Below are positions 34,349-43,290 of a stretch of DNA of 64,000 nt, piece by piece. The stretch lies in the NCBI GenBank assembly GCA_964646615.1, contig CAZYEV010000027.1, positions 62,001 through 126,000 on the forward strand, written 5' to 3'. The stretch's first letter is position 1. Every line of letters starts with the position of its first letter. The notes beneath the pieces are model-generated. The model did not search any database, was not told the DNA's origin, and worked only from the letters and a program-made list of their open reading frames with translations. Source of the stretch: M3007 sp964646615 (GTDB taxonomy: Bacteria; Bacteroidota; Bacteroidia; Chitinophagales; Saprospiraceae). Position numbers and translations under genes: made by a program.

Positions 34349-37300
34349 ATGAATCAGAACCGCTTTACTCTGACCGTTTTCGGGTGGCTGCTGCTGGCTT
34401 TCTTCGCCCTGCGCACGGCCACTCCCGCCCAGGCGCAATGCACGATGACCTGCAACAACTTCGTGCAAATCTCTTTAGACCAGGACTGCGAGGTTGAAAT
34501 AGACCCGGACATGATTTTAGAGGGCAACGGCTGCCCAAACGGCAACTTTGTCGTCGAGATCCGGGTCAATGGCGTGTGGGTTCCCGGCGTGGTAAATGCC
34601 AACCACATCAACCAGACACTCCAGGTGCGCGTACGCGAACTCAACAGCGGCAACAGCTGCTGGGGCTACATCTTAGTGCAGGACAAACTGGCCCCGCAAA
34701 TCACGTGCACGAACATCACGCTGGCTTGCGGCATCACCAACTACACGCCGCAGTACCTGCAAAACGAACTGAACATCAACGCCGCCTATCCTAATGTGGT
34801 CGAAAACTGCGGCAACACGACGCTGTCGTACATTGACCAGTTTACCGACCTGCCCTGTAACGGCACCATCAACGGCCTGACCAACATCAGCGCCTACGTG
34901 CGCCGCACCTGGACAGCCGTGGATCAGAGCGGTAACTCGGCCTCGTGCACGCAGTTCATCTACTTCCAGCGCCGCAGCGTCAACGTGGTGCAATTCCCGG
35001 CAGACATAACGATTTCCTGCGAAAATCCGAACACAGACCCCGCGAACACGGGCGTGCCGTTCATCTCCGAATTTGGCCGGCAGTTCCCATTGTTCCCGCA
35101 GAATACGTTCTGCGAATTGAGCATTACCTACACCGACCAGACACTGCCCATTTGCGACGGCTCGCGCAAAATCCTGCGTACCTGGACCGTGCTCGACTGG
35201 TGCCTGCCCACCAGCCCCGGCTCGAACCCGCGCCAGCACCTGCAGATTGTGAAAATAGAAGATGCCCAGGGCCCCGTCGTGGATTGCCCCGAAAACATCA
35301 CGGTAAACACCAACCCGTGGAACTGTGTGCGCGACCTCGACCTGCCCGACATCATGATTGAAGACAACTGCTCGCGCATCAAAGACATACAGGCCGAATA
35401 CACCGTGAACGGCGTCGGAAGAACGCTGGCTGGCACATTGCAAAACTTCCCGGGCAACAATCCCTGGCTGCCCGACACTTTAGGCGTATTCGGCGTGGCG
35501 CAAGGCCTGCCGTTGGGCAACACCCTCATGCGCTACGTAGTGCGCGACGATTGCAATAATACCTCGACGTGCGAATTCCTCATCACCGTGGCCGACCAGA
35601 CACCACCTAATGCGGTATGCGTCGAGTTTACCAAAGTGTCTTTAGGCGCTTCGGGCGTGTCTTTGGTGAACGCCAGCACGTTCGATAAAGGCTCCTACGA
35701 CAACTGTTCGCCCACCGTGCGCTTTAAGGCGCGCCGCATGGACCCCAACGGCTGCCAGGCCAACGACCGCTTCTATGACCAGGTGCGCTTCTGCTGTGAA
35801 GACGTGGGCAAGAGCATTACCATCATCCTCCGTGTGTACGACATCTCGGTGCCCAGCGGTGAGGTTTCGCTCGAATTTGGCGAAGACAACGCCAACGACT
35901 GCATGATCCAGGTAACGGTGGAAGACAAACTCAAACCCACGTGTACCGCACCGAGCAACGTTACGGTCTCCTGTAAAAACTTCGATCCGTCGCTGTCGAA
36001 GTACGGCACTGCGCAAGGCACCGACAACTGTTGTATAGACAGCGGCTGCGCCGAATTAGTCAACCTGGCTCAGTTCGATACGCTGTGCAACCGCGGCACT
36101 ATCACGCGCATTTTCTGCGTCAGGGATTGCGCCGGCAACTCGCAAACCTGCTCGCAGCGCATCATCGTTACCTACGAGCAAGACTACTTCGTCCGCTTCC
36201 CCAACGACGTTATCGTTACGGCCTGCGACGGTACGGGCAACTACGGCCAACCCGCGTTCTTCGGCAAAGACTGCGAAGCGCTGGCCGTTTCGCATCAGGA
36301 TGAAATTTTCACTGTGGTGCCCGACGCCTGCTTCCTCATTGAACGCACGTGGACCGTCATCAACTGGTGCAGCTATAACCCCAACCAGGGGCTGACCAAT
36401 GTGCCTAACCCGGAGCCAAACGCTACGGCCAATCACCCCTCTAACCTGCCTGGCCCGACCGTGTCGCCGCTCGGCACACCTGCGCCCTGGGCGCCCACGG
36501 TGGTTTCCCTCACGCCGGGCGCACCGCCGACCAACTTCTCCACCTACTGGAGCACTAACACCAACGGGTACCGGTATAAGCAGGTCATCAAAGTCATTGA
36601 TAACCAGAAGCCTGTCCTTGAAAATTGCAAAGCCAGCCCGGATACGGTATGCGACCTGAGCAACAACGACCCGAACCTGTGGAACGCCATGTACTGGTGG
36701 GATGCTACCACCAGCAGCCATGACCTGTGTGAAGGCCCGACCGACCTGAGCGTTACGGCCACCGACCTGTGCTCGGGCGCCAACGTCAACTTCCGCTACC
36801 TGCTCTGTTTAGACCTCAACGGCGACGGTGTGCGCGAAACCATCATCAGCAGCACGCAAACAGGCTTAGGCGGCCTGGGCTGGAACCGCGTCAATTTCAA
36901 CAACGCCTTCAACCCCAACTACGCCGGCGGCGAAGCGCGCGAGTTTGACTTCCGCCCCGTGCCAGCCAACCAGAAATATGGCTTTGCCCTGCAGGTAACC
37001 ACCAGCGGCAATAAGCGCACTGCCGCCGTCCGCTGGAACACCCAGCAGTCGCCCAATACCTTCGTCGTGCCTGAGCTGCCTTATGGCTCCCATAAAATCA
37101 TCTGGTATGTGGACGACGGCTGCGGCAACGAGCAAACCTGCGAGTGGGTCTTCGAGGTGAAAGACTGCAAAAAGCCGACGATCCTGTGTAAAAACATCGG
37201 CGTCAACCTCATGCCCACCAAGATGATAACGCTCAACGTGGCCGACTTCCTGCAGTCCACCTTCGACAACTGCACGCCCGCCGATAAACTCGTAACGGCC

Positions 37301-38713
37301 ATCCGCCGAAAAGGACAAGGCCAGGGCTTTCCTACCCTGCCCAACGGCCAGCCGCAAAAAACGGTAACCTTCACCTGCTCCGACCTGGGACCACAAGACG
37401 TGGAAATCTGGTCAAGAGACCTGGTGGGCAATGCCGATTTCTGCATCGCTACCGTCAACGTACAGGATAATATGGGTGCGTGCAGCGCCGTCAACGCCAG
37501 CGTCGCCGGCGCCCTCAAAACGGAAAAAGACGAAGGCGTCGCCTACGCTCAGGTGAAGCTGAACGTTGACCTTGCTGCTCCGGGCATGCCGCCGCTGCAA
37601 CTCGTTCTGCCCACTAATAACGATGGCACCTACGCCTTTGCCGGCGCCTTACCCACAGGCTCCTCCTACGAGCTCATCCCGGCCAAAGATGACGACCCGC
37701 TCAACGGTGTCTCGACGTTCGACCTGCTGCTCATCAACAAGCACATCCTCGGCATTGAGCCGCTGAACAGCCCGTACAAAATGATTGCCGCCGATGCCAA
37801 CGACAGCCGCTCCATCACCACCTTTGACTTGGTGGAACTGCGCAAGCTGATCCTCGGCATCTACACGGAGCTGCCCGCGGCGCCCAGCTGGCGCTTCGTG
37901 CCAGCCGACTTTGAGTTCTCTGACCCGACGAACCCGTTCAAGGCGGTGTTCCCAGAGAAAATCCTGGCCACAAACGTGCTCACTGACCGCCTGAACGAAA
38001 ACTTCGTCGCCATCAAGGTCGGCGATGTCAACGGTAATGCTGTCGCCAATGCCACCTCTGCTCAGGAGCGCACCGCAGGCACGAGCGCGCTGACGCTGGA
38101 GGAGCGCCGCGTACAGGCCGGCGAGACGTTCACCGTCGCCTTCCAGCCCGAATCGGTAGCCGCCTACCAGTTTACGCTGGCCCATCCGGACCTGGAACTG
38201 TTAGACATTCTGCCGGGCGAAGGTTTGACGCGCGACCATTTTGCCGCCTTTAGCAACGAGCGCGCCCTGACCGCAGCACTCGACCGCGGCGCCAGCTTTG
38301 CCCTGCGCTTCCGCGCCCGGCGCGACGGCGCACTCAGCCAGATGCTCCGCCTGAGCAGCCACATCACCCGCGCCGAGGCCTATCGCCCCGACGGGCAAAA
38401 AACCGCCCTCGAGCTGCGCTTTAGCAACGGCACGGCACCTGCCCTCGAAGGCGAATTTGAACTGCTGCAAAACACGCCCAACCCGGTGCGCAACTTCACC
38501 ACCATCGTCTTCTACCTGCCGCAGGCCACTGAGGCAACGCTCACCATCAGCGATGCCGAAGGCCGCCTGATTAAGCGCATCAAGGGAGCCTTCCAGGCCG
38601 GCTTCAACAGCACTGTGCTGCACCGCGCCGAACTGCCTGCAGGGCTGCTGTTCTACCAGCTCGATACGCCCACGCACAGCGCGACGAAGAAAATGTTTGT
38701 GATGCAGGAATAA
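34349..38713 (+). CDS. Large secreted protein with HYR-like modules, dockerin pair and T9SS type A sorting domain
   Basis: A 1454-residue exported protein. The signal peptide is NQNRFTLTVFGWLLLAFFAL...PAQAQ; the ATG at 34349 was chosen because it gives this canonical signal. About seven cysteine-containing HYR-like modules follow, each opening with a D-x-x-x-P phrase (VQDKLAPQITC, IEDAQGPVVDC, VADQTPPNAVC, VEDKLKPTC, VIDNQKPVLENC, VKDCKKPTILC). Residues ~1050-1110 are SdrB/CarboxypepD-like. A dockerin-type pair lies at ~1114-1230 (GVSTFDLLLINKHILGI, ITTFDLVELRKLILGI, VGDVNGN). A cohesin/beta module and a Por secretion-type C-terminus (LLQNTPNPVRNFTTIVFYLP ... ELPAGLLFYQL) end the protein. Likely a T9SS-exported surface scaffold. 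Confidence 0.92.
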   Translation: MNQNRFTLTVFGWLLLAFFALRTATPAQAQCTMTCNNFVQISLDQDCEVEIDPDMILEGNGCPNGNFVVEIRVNGVWVPGVVNANHINQTLQVRVRELNSGNSCWGYILVQDKLAPQITCTNITLACGITNYTPQYLQNELNINAAYPNVVENCGNTTLSYIDQFTDLPCNGTINGLTNISAYVRRTWTAVDQSGNSASCTQFIYFQRRSVNVVQFPADITISCENPNTDPANTGVPFISEFGRQFPLFPQNTFCELSITYTDQTLPICDGSRKILRTWTVLDWCLPTSPGSNPRQHLQIVKIEDAQGPVVDCPENITVNTNPWNCVRDLDLPDIMIEDNCSRIKDIQAEYTVNGVGRTLAGTLQNFPGNNPWLPDTLGVFGVAQGLPLGNTLMRYVVRDDCNNTSTCEFLITVADQTPPNAVCVEFTKVSLGASGVSLVNASTFDKGSYDNCSPTVRFKARRMDPNGCQANDRFYDQVRFCCEDVGKSITIILRVYDISVPSGEVSLEFGEDNANDCMIQVTVEDKLKPTCTAPSNVTVSCKNFDPSLSKYGTAQGTDNCCIDSGCAELVNLAQFDTLCNRGTITRIFCVRDCAGNSQTCSQRIIVTYEQDYFVRFPNDVIVTACDGTGNYGQPAFFGKDCEALAVSHQDEIFTVVPDACFLIERTWTVINWCSYNPNQGLTNVPNPEPNATANHPSNLPGPTVSPLGTPAPWAPTVVSLTPGAPPTNFSTYWSTNTNGYRYKQVIKVIDNQKPVLENCKASPDTVCDLSNNDPNLWNAMYWWDATTSSHDLCEGPTDLSVTATDLCSGANVNFRYLLCLDLNGDGVRETIISSTQTGLGGLGWNRVNFNNAFNPNYAGGEAREFDFRPVPANQKYGFALQVTTSGNKRTAAVRWNTQQSPNTFVVPELPYGSHKIIWYVDDGCGNEQTCEWVFEVKDCKKPTILCKNIGVNLMPTKMITLNVADFLQSTFDNCTPADKLVTAIRRKGQGQGFPTLPNGQPQKTVTFTCSDLGPQDVEIWSRDLVGNADFCIATVNVQDNMGACSAVNASVAGALKTEKDEGVAYAQVKLNVDLAAPGMPPLQLVLPTNNDGTYAFAGALPTGSSYELIPAKDDDPLNGVSTFDLLLINKHILGIEPLNSPYKMIAADANDSRSITTFDLVELRKLILGIYTELPAAPSWRFVPADFEFSDPTNPFKAVFPEKILATNVLTDRLNENFVAIKVGDVNGNAVANATSAQERTAGTSALTLEERRVQAGETFTVAFQPESVAAYQFTLAHPDLELLDILPGEGLTRDHFAAFSNERALTAALDRGASFALRFRARRDGALSQMLRLSSHITRAEAYRPDGQKTALELRFSNGTAPALEGEFELLQNTPNPVRNFTTIVFYLPQATEATLTISDAEGRLIKRIKGAFQAGFNSTVLHRAELPAGLLFYQLDTPTHSATKKMFVMQE

Positions 38714-38763
38714 CGGGCGCTCCACCTGTCTGGCATCCGAGAGGATAAGGAGATAAAATGGCC

Positions 38764-38800
38764 GGCCCTCCTCGACACAGATAGTCGAGGAGGGCCGCTG
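38764..38800 (+). terminator. Terminator after HYR/dockerin gene
   Basis: GGCCCTCCTCGAC (38764-38776) pairs with 38784-38796 (13 bp, 7-nt loop), followed by GCTGTTTTT. It also lies between convergent genes. Confidence 0.8.
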
Positions 38801-38838
38801 TTTTTATGGCTCTCTGGCCAATGGCAGACGCGCTTTTG

Positions 38839-39264
38839 TCAAAGGCTTGCTCCTGCCTCCGGCGCCGGATGGCGCAGCTGGTCAAAATAGCGCGCGATTT
38901 TGCCCATGCAGGCTTTCAGTTGGGCGCTGGTAGGCGCTTCCTTACCGATGAAGATGAGCACCAGGGCTACGTGTAGATTTTTCTGTTCCAAAATGGCGTA
39001 GAGCAAGTGCTTGTGCAGCCGATAAGCCTCGCGTACCTGGCGACGGATGCGGTTTCGGGCAGTGGCTTTGCGGTACAGGCGCTTGGGCACGCTGATGGCC
39101 ATTTGGGCGCGGTTAGCCTCGAAGCGGGCCGCCAGCCGTTCGGCCTCCGAAAGCGGTAGCCACACGACGCGCACCGGAAACGCCACAAACGAATGGCCCT
39201 CCTGGAACAGGCGCCCCAGGAGTTTCCGGGCCTTCAGGCGTTCGCAGCGTTCAAAGGTATTCAT
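38839..39264 (-). CDS. rnpA: Ribonuclease P protein component
   Basis: A 141-residue basic protein with the RnpA signature: FERCERLKARKLLGRLFQEG at the N-terminus and the RNR motif ATARNRIRRQVREAYRLHK around residues 67-85. It assists RNase P RNA in tRNA 5' maturation. Its place directly after rpmH (same strand) is the conserved bacterial arrangement. The start is one of two adjacent ATGs (39264 or 39267); the longer frame is not family-like. The region between rpmH and rnpA holds a hairpin at 39293-39331. The partner RNA gene rnpB is not in the window. Confidence 0.93.
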   Translation of the reverse strand: MNTFERCERLKARKLLGRLFQEGHSFVAFPVRVVWLPLSEAERLAARFEANRAQMAISVPKRLYRKATARNRIRRQVREAYRLHKHLLYAILEQKNLHVALVLIFIGKEAPTSAQLKACMGKIARYFDQLRHPAPEAGASL

Positions 39265-39292
39265 CATCAATAACGTTCCCCCCACGCAACAA

Positions 39293-39331
39293 CCAGGCCG
39301 TCAGCGCGCCTGATGCGCCCTGACGGCCTGG
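39293..39331 (-). promoter_or_regulatory. 12-bp hairpin between rpmH and rnpA
   Basis: CCAGGCCGTCAG (39293-39304) pairs perfectly with 39320-39331, leaving a 15-nt loop. In transcription direction it comes 28 nt after the rpmH stop and before rnpA, followed by TTGTTG rather than a U-tract. It may attenuate rnpA relative to rpmH or act as a processing/stability element. Confidence 0.55.
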
Positions 39332-39359
39332 AAAGATGATCTGCCTCTGGGTGCAGCGT

Positions 39360-39515
39360 TTATTTCAAGCGTTTTTCGTCGGAGACGGTCAGCTTGTAGC
39401 GGCCTTGCCGGCGGCGGCGGGCCAATACGCGGCGGCCATTTTTGGTGGCCATGCGGCTGCGGAAACCGTGTTTGTTTTTGCGCGCGCGTCGGGACGGTTG
39501 ATAAGTACGTTTCAT
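39360..39515 (-). CDS. rpmH: 50S ribosomal protein L34
   Basis: A 51-residue, very basic protein, too short for a simple length filter. Translated from the minus strand it begins MKRTYQPSRRARKNKHGFRS and continues RMATKNGRRVLARRRRQGR, the near-universal L34 sequence. Its C-terminus, KLTVSDEKRLK, is also usual. It is a large-subunit protein contacting 23S rRNA. It is followed by rnpA. A TACCTTTG -7 box lies at 39562-39569, leaving a leader of roughly 40 nt. Confidence 0.97.
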   Translation of the reverse strand: MKRTYQPSRRARKNKHGFRSRMATKNGRRVLARRRRQGRYKLTVSDEKRLK

Positions 39516-39561
39516 CGCTATTTTTCTTCAAAAAATACAGGCTGTCTGAAAAAACGGGCTG

Positions 39562-39569
39562 CAAAGGTA
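39562..39569 (-). promoter_or_regulatory. -7 promoter box of rpmH-rnpA
   Basis: The minus strand reads TACCTTTGCAG, a full TAnnTTTG match 46 nt upstream of the rpmH start. Confidence 0.6.
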
Positions 39570-39641
39570 AAAGCCTTTCCGAGAAAAAAGTGTCGGTGTT
39601 GAAAATGAAATTTTGGCAGGGCCCAAAAAAGGCAGCGAAGG

Positions 39642-40337
39642 TCAGTCGTTTGGGGGCTGGCTTTGTAGGCAAACCGCCCAGACGAAGGAGGGTATTCCCG
39701 GGCGTGGTGTGGGTCTTTCAAAATACATTTGATAGGGTTGAAACGGCGGCTGTTTGCAGATCCAGCCGGTGGTTTCGCCGCTGCCAGCGTTCCAATCGAA
39801 TGGTTCGATGCGCAGGTGCTGGCGGAAGTCTAAGGCCTTGAGGCCGTAGGCTTTGTAGAGGCTTTCCTTGGCCGTCCAGAAGACGTGTTGCAGGTCGTAC
39901 TGGATGTCGGCGGCGAAGGTGCGCATGAAGGCAGCTTCGTCTTCATGCAGGAAACGGGGGGCAAGTTGCGGCATTTTATCGGTCAGCACCTGCAGGTCGC
40001 AGCCGGCTGGGACGTCAGCCAACAGAGCGCCCACCAGGCCTTTGGAGTGGCTCAGGGAGCAATGTAAGCCGTTGTTATTGAGGAAAAACGGCTTTGCGAA
40101 GGCGTCTTTATCCAGCGCCCAGCGCTCTCCGTTGCCCGTGAGCAGGTGCAGCAGATAGCGCACAGCCAGCCATTCCATGCGGCGCAGGCCTTTGTAACGG
40201 GCCAGGTCGGCCTCCTCGGCAGCCGTCAGGCGGAGGCTTTGGCGAAAAAAGTCCTCTTCTTCGACGATGTGCCACACGCCGAAGAGCGGCGGTTGCCGAT
40301 AGACAGCGGGAAGGCGTCGGGTGAAGAGCAGAGGCAT
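39642..40337 (-). CDS. 4'-phosphopantetheinyl transferase superfamily protein
   Basis: A 231-residue Sfp/HetI-type transferase. Family features are SLSHSKGLVGALLAD (substrate-facing region), GCDLQVLTD (metal site, D114) and FWTAKESLYKAYG (W154, K157, E158, K162). It attaches the CoA phosphopantetheine arm to carrier proteins (fatty acid, polyketide or peptide synthesis) in the cytosol. The usual D-x-E metal pair reads D-L-Q here. The start at 40337 is supported by a TACCTTTGC box only 10 nt upstream, implying an almost leaderless mRNA. It is divergent from the PorP/SprF gene. Confidence 0.88.
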   Translation of the reverse strand: MPLLFTRRLPAVYRQPPLFGVWHIVEEEDFFRQSLRLTAAEEADLARYKGLRRMEWLAVRYLLHLLTGNGERWALDKDAFAKPFFLNNNGLHCSLSHSKGLVGALLADVPAGCDLQVLTDKMPQLAPRFLHEDEAAFMRTFAADIQYDLQHVFWTAKESLYKAYGLKALDFRQHLRIEPFDWNAGSGETTGWICKQPPFQPYQMYFERPTPRPGIPSFVWAVCLQSQPPND

Positions 40338-40347
40338 GGTCGGTGTG

Positions 40348-40355
40348 CAAAGGTA
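40348..40355 (-). promoter_or_regulatory. -7 box of the phosphopantetheinyl transferase gene
   Basis: The minus strand reads TACCTTTGCAC, a full consensus match, 10 nt before ATG 40337. Confidence 0.55.
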
Positions 40356-40443
40356 TGCCGCGGCCAAAATTTTTGCCGCAGGTAGCCGTTCCTTTGCGCC
40401 AGAGCCGCCCGGAAAGGCAAGCCCTTGCCTGGCGCATATCCTG

Positions 40444-40451
40444 TACTTTTG
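40444..40451 (+). promoter_or_regulatory. -7 box of the PorP/SprF gene
   Basis: A perfect TACTTTTGC, 21 nt before ATG 40473. A TTG at 40425-40427 lies 16 nt upstream of it. Confidence 0.55.
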
Positions 40452-40472
40452 CCCAAACTTTTTTTGCATCGC

Positions 40473-41510
40473 ATGACGGTACACGCCCGATTACTGATTT
40501 TCTGCCTCCTGTTGGTTGGGCACACACTGGTGGCCCAGGATCAGCATTTCACCCAGTTTTACGCCTCTCCGCAATTGCTCAACCCCGGCCTGACGGGCGC
40601 TTTTGAGGGGCGCTATCGCGTCAGCGCCATTTACCGCGACCAATGGCGCAACGTACTGGACAACCCCATCCGCACCTTTGCCGTGGCGGGCGACCTGCGC
40701 CTCGACCCGCCCTTTGCCCGCTTCTCGCAAGATGCCGTGGGCATAGGCCTGACGTTTTTCACCGATCAGGTAAGCGTGCTGGACTTCAGCACGACCCAAA
40801 TTGCGCTGGCCATGGCCTATCACAAAGCCTTAGACGCGGACGGACGCCAATACCTGACGCTGGGCGTGCAGGGCGGCCTGACGCAGCGCAACGTGAACTA
40901 CGCCTATCTGAATTTCTCGGATCAGTTCGACGGCTTCACGGGCTTTGTGCTGCCTACGGGCGAGCAGTTTCCGGAGAACAACTTCGCTTACCCTGACCTG
41001 AACGTCGGCCTGAACTACTCGCTGCGCTTTGGCCGCAGCGGGGCACTGTTTGCCGGGGCCGCCATTCACCACATTCTGGAGCCGCGTGCTACGTTTTACA
41101 ACCAGGGCATCGCCGGCGACCGGTTTTACAAAAAGATCTCGGGCCAGCTGGCGGCCAACATTCCAATGGGCGACTCGCGTGTAGCGTTGCTGCCGCGCTT
41201 CCTGTTTGCCGTGCAGGGGCCGCATGCGCAAATCAACACAGGCGCCAACGTGCGCTTCCCGGTGGGCCGATACGGCACCTCGGCCGTGCATCTGGGCAGC
41301 TGGGTCAGGCCGGTGCGCGGCGTAACGGGCTTCGACCTGGATGCTATCGTAGGCCTCGTGGGCTTCGAGGTGAACAATGTGCTATTTGGCATCAGCTACG
41401 ACATCAACCCGGGCGCCCTGAGCTTTGGGCGTCGTCAGGGCGCGCTGGAGTTCTCGGTGGCCTATCTGGGCGAGTACGAGAACGAGCAAATCCTCTGTCC
41501 GAAATTTTAA
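40473..41510 (+). CDS. PorP/SprF family type IX secretion-associated outer-membrane protein
   Basis: A 345-residue protein with a signal peptide (HARLLIFCLLLVGHTLVAQ) and the diagnostic start of the mature region, DQHFTQFYASPQLLNPGLTGAFEGRYR, followed by FAVAGDL, VGIGLTFFTDQVSVLDFSTTQIALAMAYHK, and beta strands ending in FSVAYLGEYENEQILC. PorP/SprF proteins are outer-membrane beta barrels that anchor or help export T9SS cargo with type B C-terminal domains such as the giant protein at 22664. Normally the partner is adjacent; here it is about 11 kb away, so pairing is inference. Confidence 0.93.
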   Translation: MTVHARLLIFCLLLVGHTLVAQDQHFTQFYASPQLLNPGLTGAFEGRYRVSAIYRDQWRNVLDNPIRTFAVAGDLRLDPPFARFSQDAVGIGLTFFTDQVSVLDFSTTQIALAMAYHKALDADGRQYLTLGVQGGLTQRNVNYAYLNFSDQFDGFTGFVLPTGEQFPENNFAYPDLNVGLNYSLRFGRSGALFAGAAIHHILEPRATFYNQGIAGDRFYKKISGQLAANIPMGDSRVALLPRFLFAVQGPHAQINTGANVRFPVGRYGTSAVHLGSWVRPVRGVTGFDLDAIVGLVGFEVNNVLFGISYDINPGALSFGRRQGALEFSVAYLGEYENEQILCPKF

Positions 41511-41541
41511 AAAACAACAAAGCCCGCGAGGCTGAACCGCC

Positions 41542-42564
41542 ATGGGCTTCTATTGGGCAGACTGGCTGAATGCCGCCAGCAAAATCACCCTACGCAGGGC
41601 GTGGAATGCCGCCTGTGTGCTGGCTTCGTACTACCTGACGCGCCTGAGTGGGCGGCCCGTGCAGTGGGGCTTGCCTATTTCTATCAGTGTAGAACCCACA
41701 ACGGCCTGCAATCTGCGCTGCCCGGAATGCCCCAGCGGGCTGCGGGCATTTAGCCGCCCTACGGGCAGGGTGCGCGCCGACTTCTTCCGCCGGGTGGTGG
41801 ACGAACTGAGCCGCGACACCTATTCTTTATATTTCTATTTCCAGGGCGAGCCTTACCTCCACCCGGAGTTTCTCGAGATGGTTCGCTACGCCCACGAGCG
41901 CGGCCTGTACACCGCCACCAGCACAAACGGGCACTTTCTGGACCCAGAGCGGGCGCGGCGTACGGTAGAGGCAGGGCTGGACAGGCTTATTGTCTCAGTG
42001 GATGGCCTGACGCAGGAGACTTACGAGCGCTATCGCACAGGCGGGCAGTTGGAGCGCGTCGTGCAAGGCATTCGCGAGGTAGCCCACTGGAAACGCCGCC
42101 TACGTTCGCGCCGGCCGCATATCGTCGTACAGTTTTTGGTCTTCCGGCACAACGAAGACCAGATAACCGACATCAAACGCCTGGCCCGTCAATGGGGCGC
42201 CGACGAGGTACGCCTCAAAAGTGCTCAGGTGTATGACTACCAGCAGGGCAACCCGCTCATTCCCGAACAGGAGCGCTACGCGCGCTACGTGAAACAACCC
42301 GACGGCACCTGGGCGCCGCGCCACGCCCTGCTCAATCGTTGCTGGCGGCTATGGCGCGCCTGCGTCATCACCTGGGACGGCATCGTGGTACCCTGTTGCT
42401 TCGACAAGGATGCCCGATACCGGCTGGGCGACCTTAAGACTACAGCCTTCCGCGACATTTGGCGCGGCCCGGCCTACCGGCAATTCCGGCAGCGCCTCCT
42501 GCGCGGCCGCAAAGCGATTGACATTTGCTCCAACTGCTCCGAAGGCTGTCGCGTGTGGGTGTGA
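41542..42564 (+). CDS. Radical SAM/SPASM protein
   Basis: A 340-residue radical SAM enzyme. The CxxxCxxC cluster motif is C56-N-L-R-C60-P-E-C63 in SVEPTTACNLRCPECPSG. Other core features are FQGEPYLHPEF and LIVSVDGLTQETYERYRTGG. The C-terminal SPASM part has CWRLWRACVITWDGIVVPCC and CSNCSEGC, which bind auxiliary 4Fe-4S clusters. It generates a 5'-deoxyadenosyl radical; the substrate (peptide or small molecule) is unknown and no precursor peptide is visible nearby. It begins 31 nt after PorP/SprF, with which it may be co-transcribed, and converges on the VanZ-like gene. Confidence 0.92.
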   Translation: MGFYWADWLNAASKITLRRAWNAACVLASYYLTRLSGRPVQWGLPISISVEPTTACNLRCPECPSGLRAFSRPTGRVRADFFRRVVDELSRDTYSLYFYFQGEPYLHPEFLEMVRYAHERGLYTATSTNGHFLDPERARRTVEAGLDRLIVSVDGLTQETYERYRTGGQLERVVQGIREVAHWKRRLRSRRPHIVVQFLVFRHNEDQITDIKRLARQWGADEVRLKSAQVYDYQQGNPLIPEQERYARYVKQPDGTWAPRHALLNRCWRLWRACVITWDGIVVPCCFDKDARYRLGDLKTTAFRDIWRGPAYRQFRQRLLRGRKAIDICSNCSEGCRVWV

Positions 42565-42568
42565 TGGC

Positions 42569-42958
42569 TTACTCCAGCACTTTCAGCCAGGTCATTATCC
42601 GCTCCGGTGGCAGGAAACGGGCAAAAGCCCACCAGCCCAAAAGCGCCCCTACGGCATTCGCCAGCATATCGTCGTACTCAAACATGCGGTCGGGGAAATA
42701 CCGAAATTGTATGTACTCCAGCACAGCCCCAATAAGTGCAGCCGTCAGTACGGTAAGAAGCCCATCAAACACCGTAGTGCGCCCCTTCCAGCGGGCAAAG
42801 CCCCACAGCGTCAGCCATGACAACAACCCATACGCCGCCGCATGCGCCAGCTTATCGGTCGAAAGCAGCTGAAATTTCGGCATCGAAACACCGCCCATTG
42901 TGGATAAAAACACAACAGCGGCCAACCACAGCAAAGCAGGAGCAAAGGCGCGTATCAT
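42569..42958 (-). CDS. VanZ-like membrane protein
   Basis: A 129-residue membrane protein with four hydrophobic helices: FAPALLWLAAVVFLSTM, DKLAHAAAYGLLSWLTLW, LLTVLTAALIGAVLEYIQ, DDMLANAVGALLGWWAF. The motifs DKLAHAAAYG and E-Y-I-Q...D-M-L-A-N-A-V-G are typical of VanZ-like proteins. VanZ confers low-level teicoplanin resistance in enterococci, but most homologues, like this one, have no known role. The start at 42958 was chosen from the family pattern; the longer frame is not conserved-looking. Its stop lies 4 nt past the convergent radical SAM gene. Confidence 0.88.
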   Translation of the reverse strand: MIRAFAPALLWLAAVVFLSTMGGVSMPKFQLLSTDKLAHAAAYGLLSWLTLWGFARWKGRTTVFDGLLTVLTAALIGAVLEYIQFRYFPDRMFEYDDMLANAVGALLGWWAFARFLPPERIMTWLKVLE

Positions 42959-43290
42959 TGGGGCGAAGTTAGGCGCAGCCAGCCAACGCAAAGCCTGCCA
43001 GCCTGAAAAACTGCACCGGAATACACTAAAAGTGGCTCTGCGAAAGATCTGCTCCCGCTGTGAGGGTCTTTTGTTCAAACAACAAAACAGGGATTTTGCG
43101 GCAAAAAACATTTTAGCGAACCACTAAAAAAATCGCTGATTATCTGAATTTTATGTCAAAAATCATCGAATTTTCAGATGGTCTTAATCTTAAAAAATCC
43201 ACAACAAAGGCGAAATTTTGTCCTTATTCGAGGCGTTGTTGGGCTGCACTTTTGTACTGTCAAAAACAGCTGCCTCTAATCCTCCCGCGT
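42959..43290. other. Divergent intergenic region, A/T-rich
   Basis: This 332-nt gap between the VanZ-like gene and the surface protein is strongly A/T-rich between 43080 and 43220. It holds a CACTTTTG box at 43247-43254, 36 nt before ATG 43291. The in-frame extension upstream of 43291 does not look coding (no signal peptide, unusual composition). Confidence 0.5.
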
